NCBI GenBank assembly: GCA_026315105.1
Contig: CM048748.1
Coordinates: 482,201,150-482,265,149 of the forward strand
Length of the DNA: 64,000 nucleotides
DNA from: Locusta migratoria
Taxonomy: Eukaryota; Arthropoda; Insecta; Orthoptera; Acrididae
Direction: 5' to 3'
Shown here: positions 63,331 through 64,000 of the stretch, one piece after another
Layout of the letters: each line of letters starts with the position of its first letter
How positions within the stretch are numbered: the first letter of the stretch is position 1
The notes under the pieces: generated by a model
Told to the model about the DNA's origin: nothing
Database searches by the model: none
What the model saw: the letters and a program-made list of their open reading frames with translations, nothing else
Position numbers and translations under genes: made by a program

Positions 63331-64000
63331 AGCAGATAATACCACATATAAAGTTTTTCAAGGCGATCCCATTCCTGATGTCCAGGCAGAGCTTCAAGGA
63401 ATCCTCAAAACCTTAGGCCCCCTACAAAACCTTTCACCTGACTCCATTAACCTCATGACTCCACCGACACCCCGCACCCCTACCTACTTCCCAAGATTCA
63501 CAAACCCAATCATCCCGGCCGCCCCATTGTGGCCGGTTACCAAGCCCCAACAGAACGAATCTCTGCCTACATAGACCAACACCTTCAACCCATCATGTGC
63601 AGTCTCCCATCCTTCATCAAAGACACCAACCACTTCCTTGATCGCCTGAAATCCTTACCCAGCCTGTTACCTCCTGAAACCATCCTTGTAACCATCGATG
63701 CCACTTCCTTATACACTAATAACCCACATGCCCAGGGCCTCGCTGCGATGGAATATTTCCTTTCACGCCGACCACCCACTTCCTTTATTAAAACCTCTTT
63801 CCTTAATACCCTAGCCAGCTTCATCCTAACCCACAACTTCTTCACTTTTGAGGGCCGGACATACCAACAACTACAGGGAACAGCCATGGGGACCAGGATG
63901 GCCCCCTCGTACGCGAACTTATTTATGGGACGCTTAGAGGAAGCCTTCCTGGACACCCAAGTCTGTCAACCCAATGTTTGGTATAGATTCATTGACGACA
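63331..64000 (+). pseudogene. Penelope reverse transcriptase, runs off the window
   Basis: Starts mid-gene at ADNTTYKVFQGDPIPDVQAE, then the frameshift shared with the 58575 site (TPTYFPRF where the alternative frame gives YLLPKIHKPNHPGRP), ISAYIDQHLQPIMCS, ILVTIDATSLYTN (motif A), AQGLAAMEYFLSRRPP (CAG intact where the 58332 copy has a stop), FFTFEGRTYQQLQGTAMGTR, MAPSYANLFMGRLEEAFL and WYRFIDD at the very edge. After the frameshift it is open to base 64000, so it is better preserved than the minus copy. Confidence 0.87.

Overview
The window reads as animal nuclear DNA dominated by transposable elements, with one host gene running through it on the minus strand. Four short exons with consensus splice signals (56999-57126, 56763-56918, 15615-15730, 3116-3244) join in phase to encode the C-terminal half of a stomatin-like protein 2 (STOML2), a mitochondrial SPFH/prohibitin-family membrane scaffold. 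Its introns are 80 bp, about 41 kb and about 12.4 kb. Transposon-swollen introns, a tRNA-headed 300-bp repeat I recognise from grasshopper sequence, and abundant Penelope and I-type retroelements suggest an orthopteran with a giant genome, probably Schistocerca-like. That taxonomic guess is from memory, not from a search.

Intron between the last two exons (3245-15614): a solo Penelope terminal repeat (4574-4877), an old SINE (5432-5595), then a head-to-head pair of Penelope 3' ends (7555-8613 minus; 8614-8699 plus 14616-15560 plus). This pair was split by an almost intact I-type non-LTR retrotransposon (8700-14615, minus) with a perfect 13-bp target duplication and a single nonsense codon in ORF2. 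Downstream of the last visible exon, 1-2671 is the 5' part of another I-type copy.

The 41-kb intron (15731-56762) is a nest. A Penelope fragment (16560-17560) is followed by a decayed minus-strand Ty3/gypsy element (about 17600-29326) whose gag carries a Penelope-derived foldback insertion and whose 5' LTR carries a third I-type copy (23238-29045). Next come two tandem Penelope copies (29327-32182). The second was split by a plus-strand gypsy element with both LTRs and a 4-bp target duplication (32183-54185). That gypsy is itself split by a Penelope foldback (36559-37096), a related minus-strand LTR element inside integrase (37971-42913, 4-bp duplication, internal gag-to-integrase deletion, tandem tRNA-headed SINEs), a second foldback (43854-44490) and a hAT element (47112-51835) containing a piggyBac relic (49032-50413). 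Penelope sequence resumes at 54186-55150.

Upstream of the exons (57240-64000) lie Penelope elements in alternating orientation: a reverse-transcriptase copy lacking its GIY-YIG endonuclease (57240-59900), a terminal-repeat palindrome (60053-60705), an endonuclease-only unit bounded by about 420-bp inverted repeats (60767-62335), and another head-to-head junction leading into a fresh RT copy that runs off the window.

The most interesting signal is the Penelope terminal repeat. Many copies carry a hammerhead-like core (CUGANGA, short hairpin, GAAA) whose hairpin covaries between families. These repeats insert as foldbacks with their own 7-13 bp target duplications, usually with a complete right arm and an inverted left arm of variable length. 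No percent identities, dates or database matches were computed.
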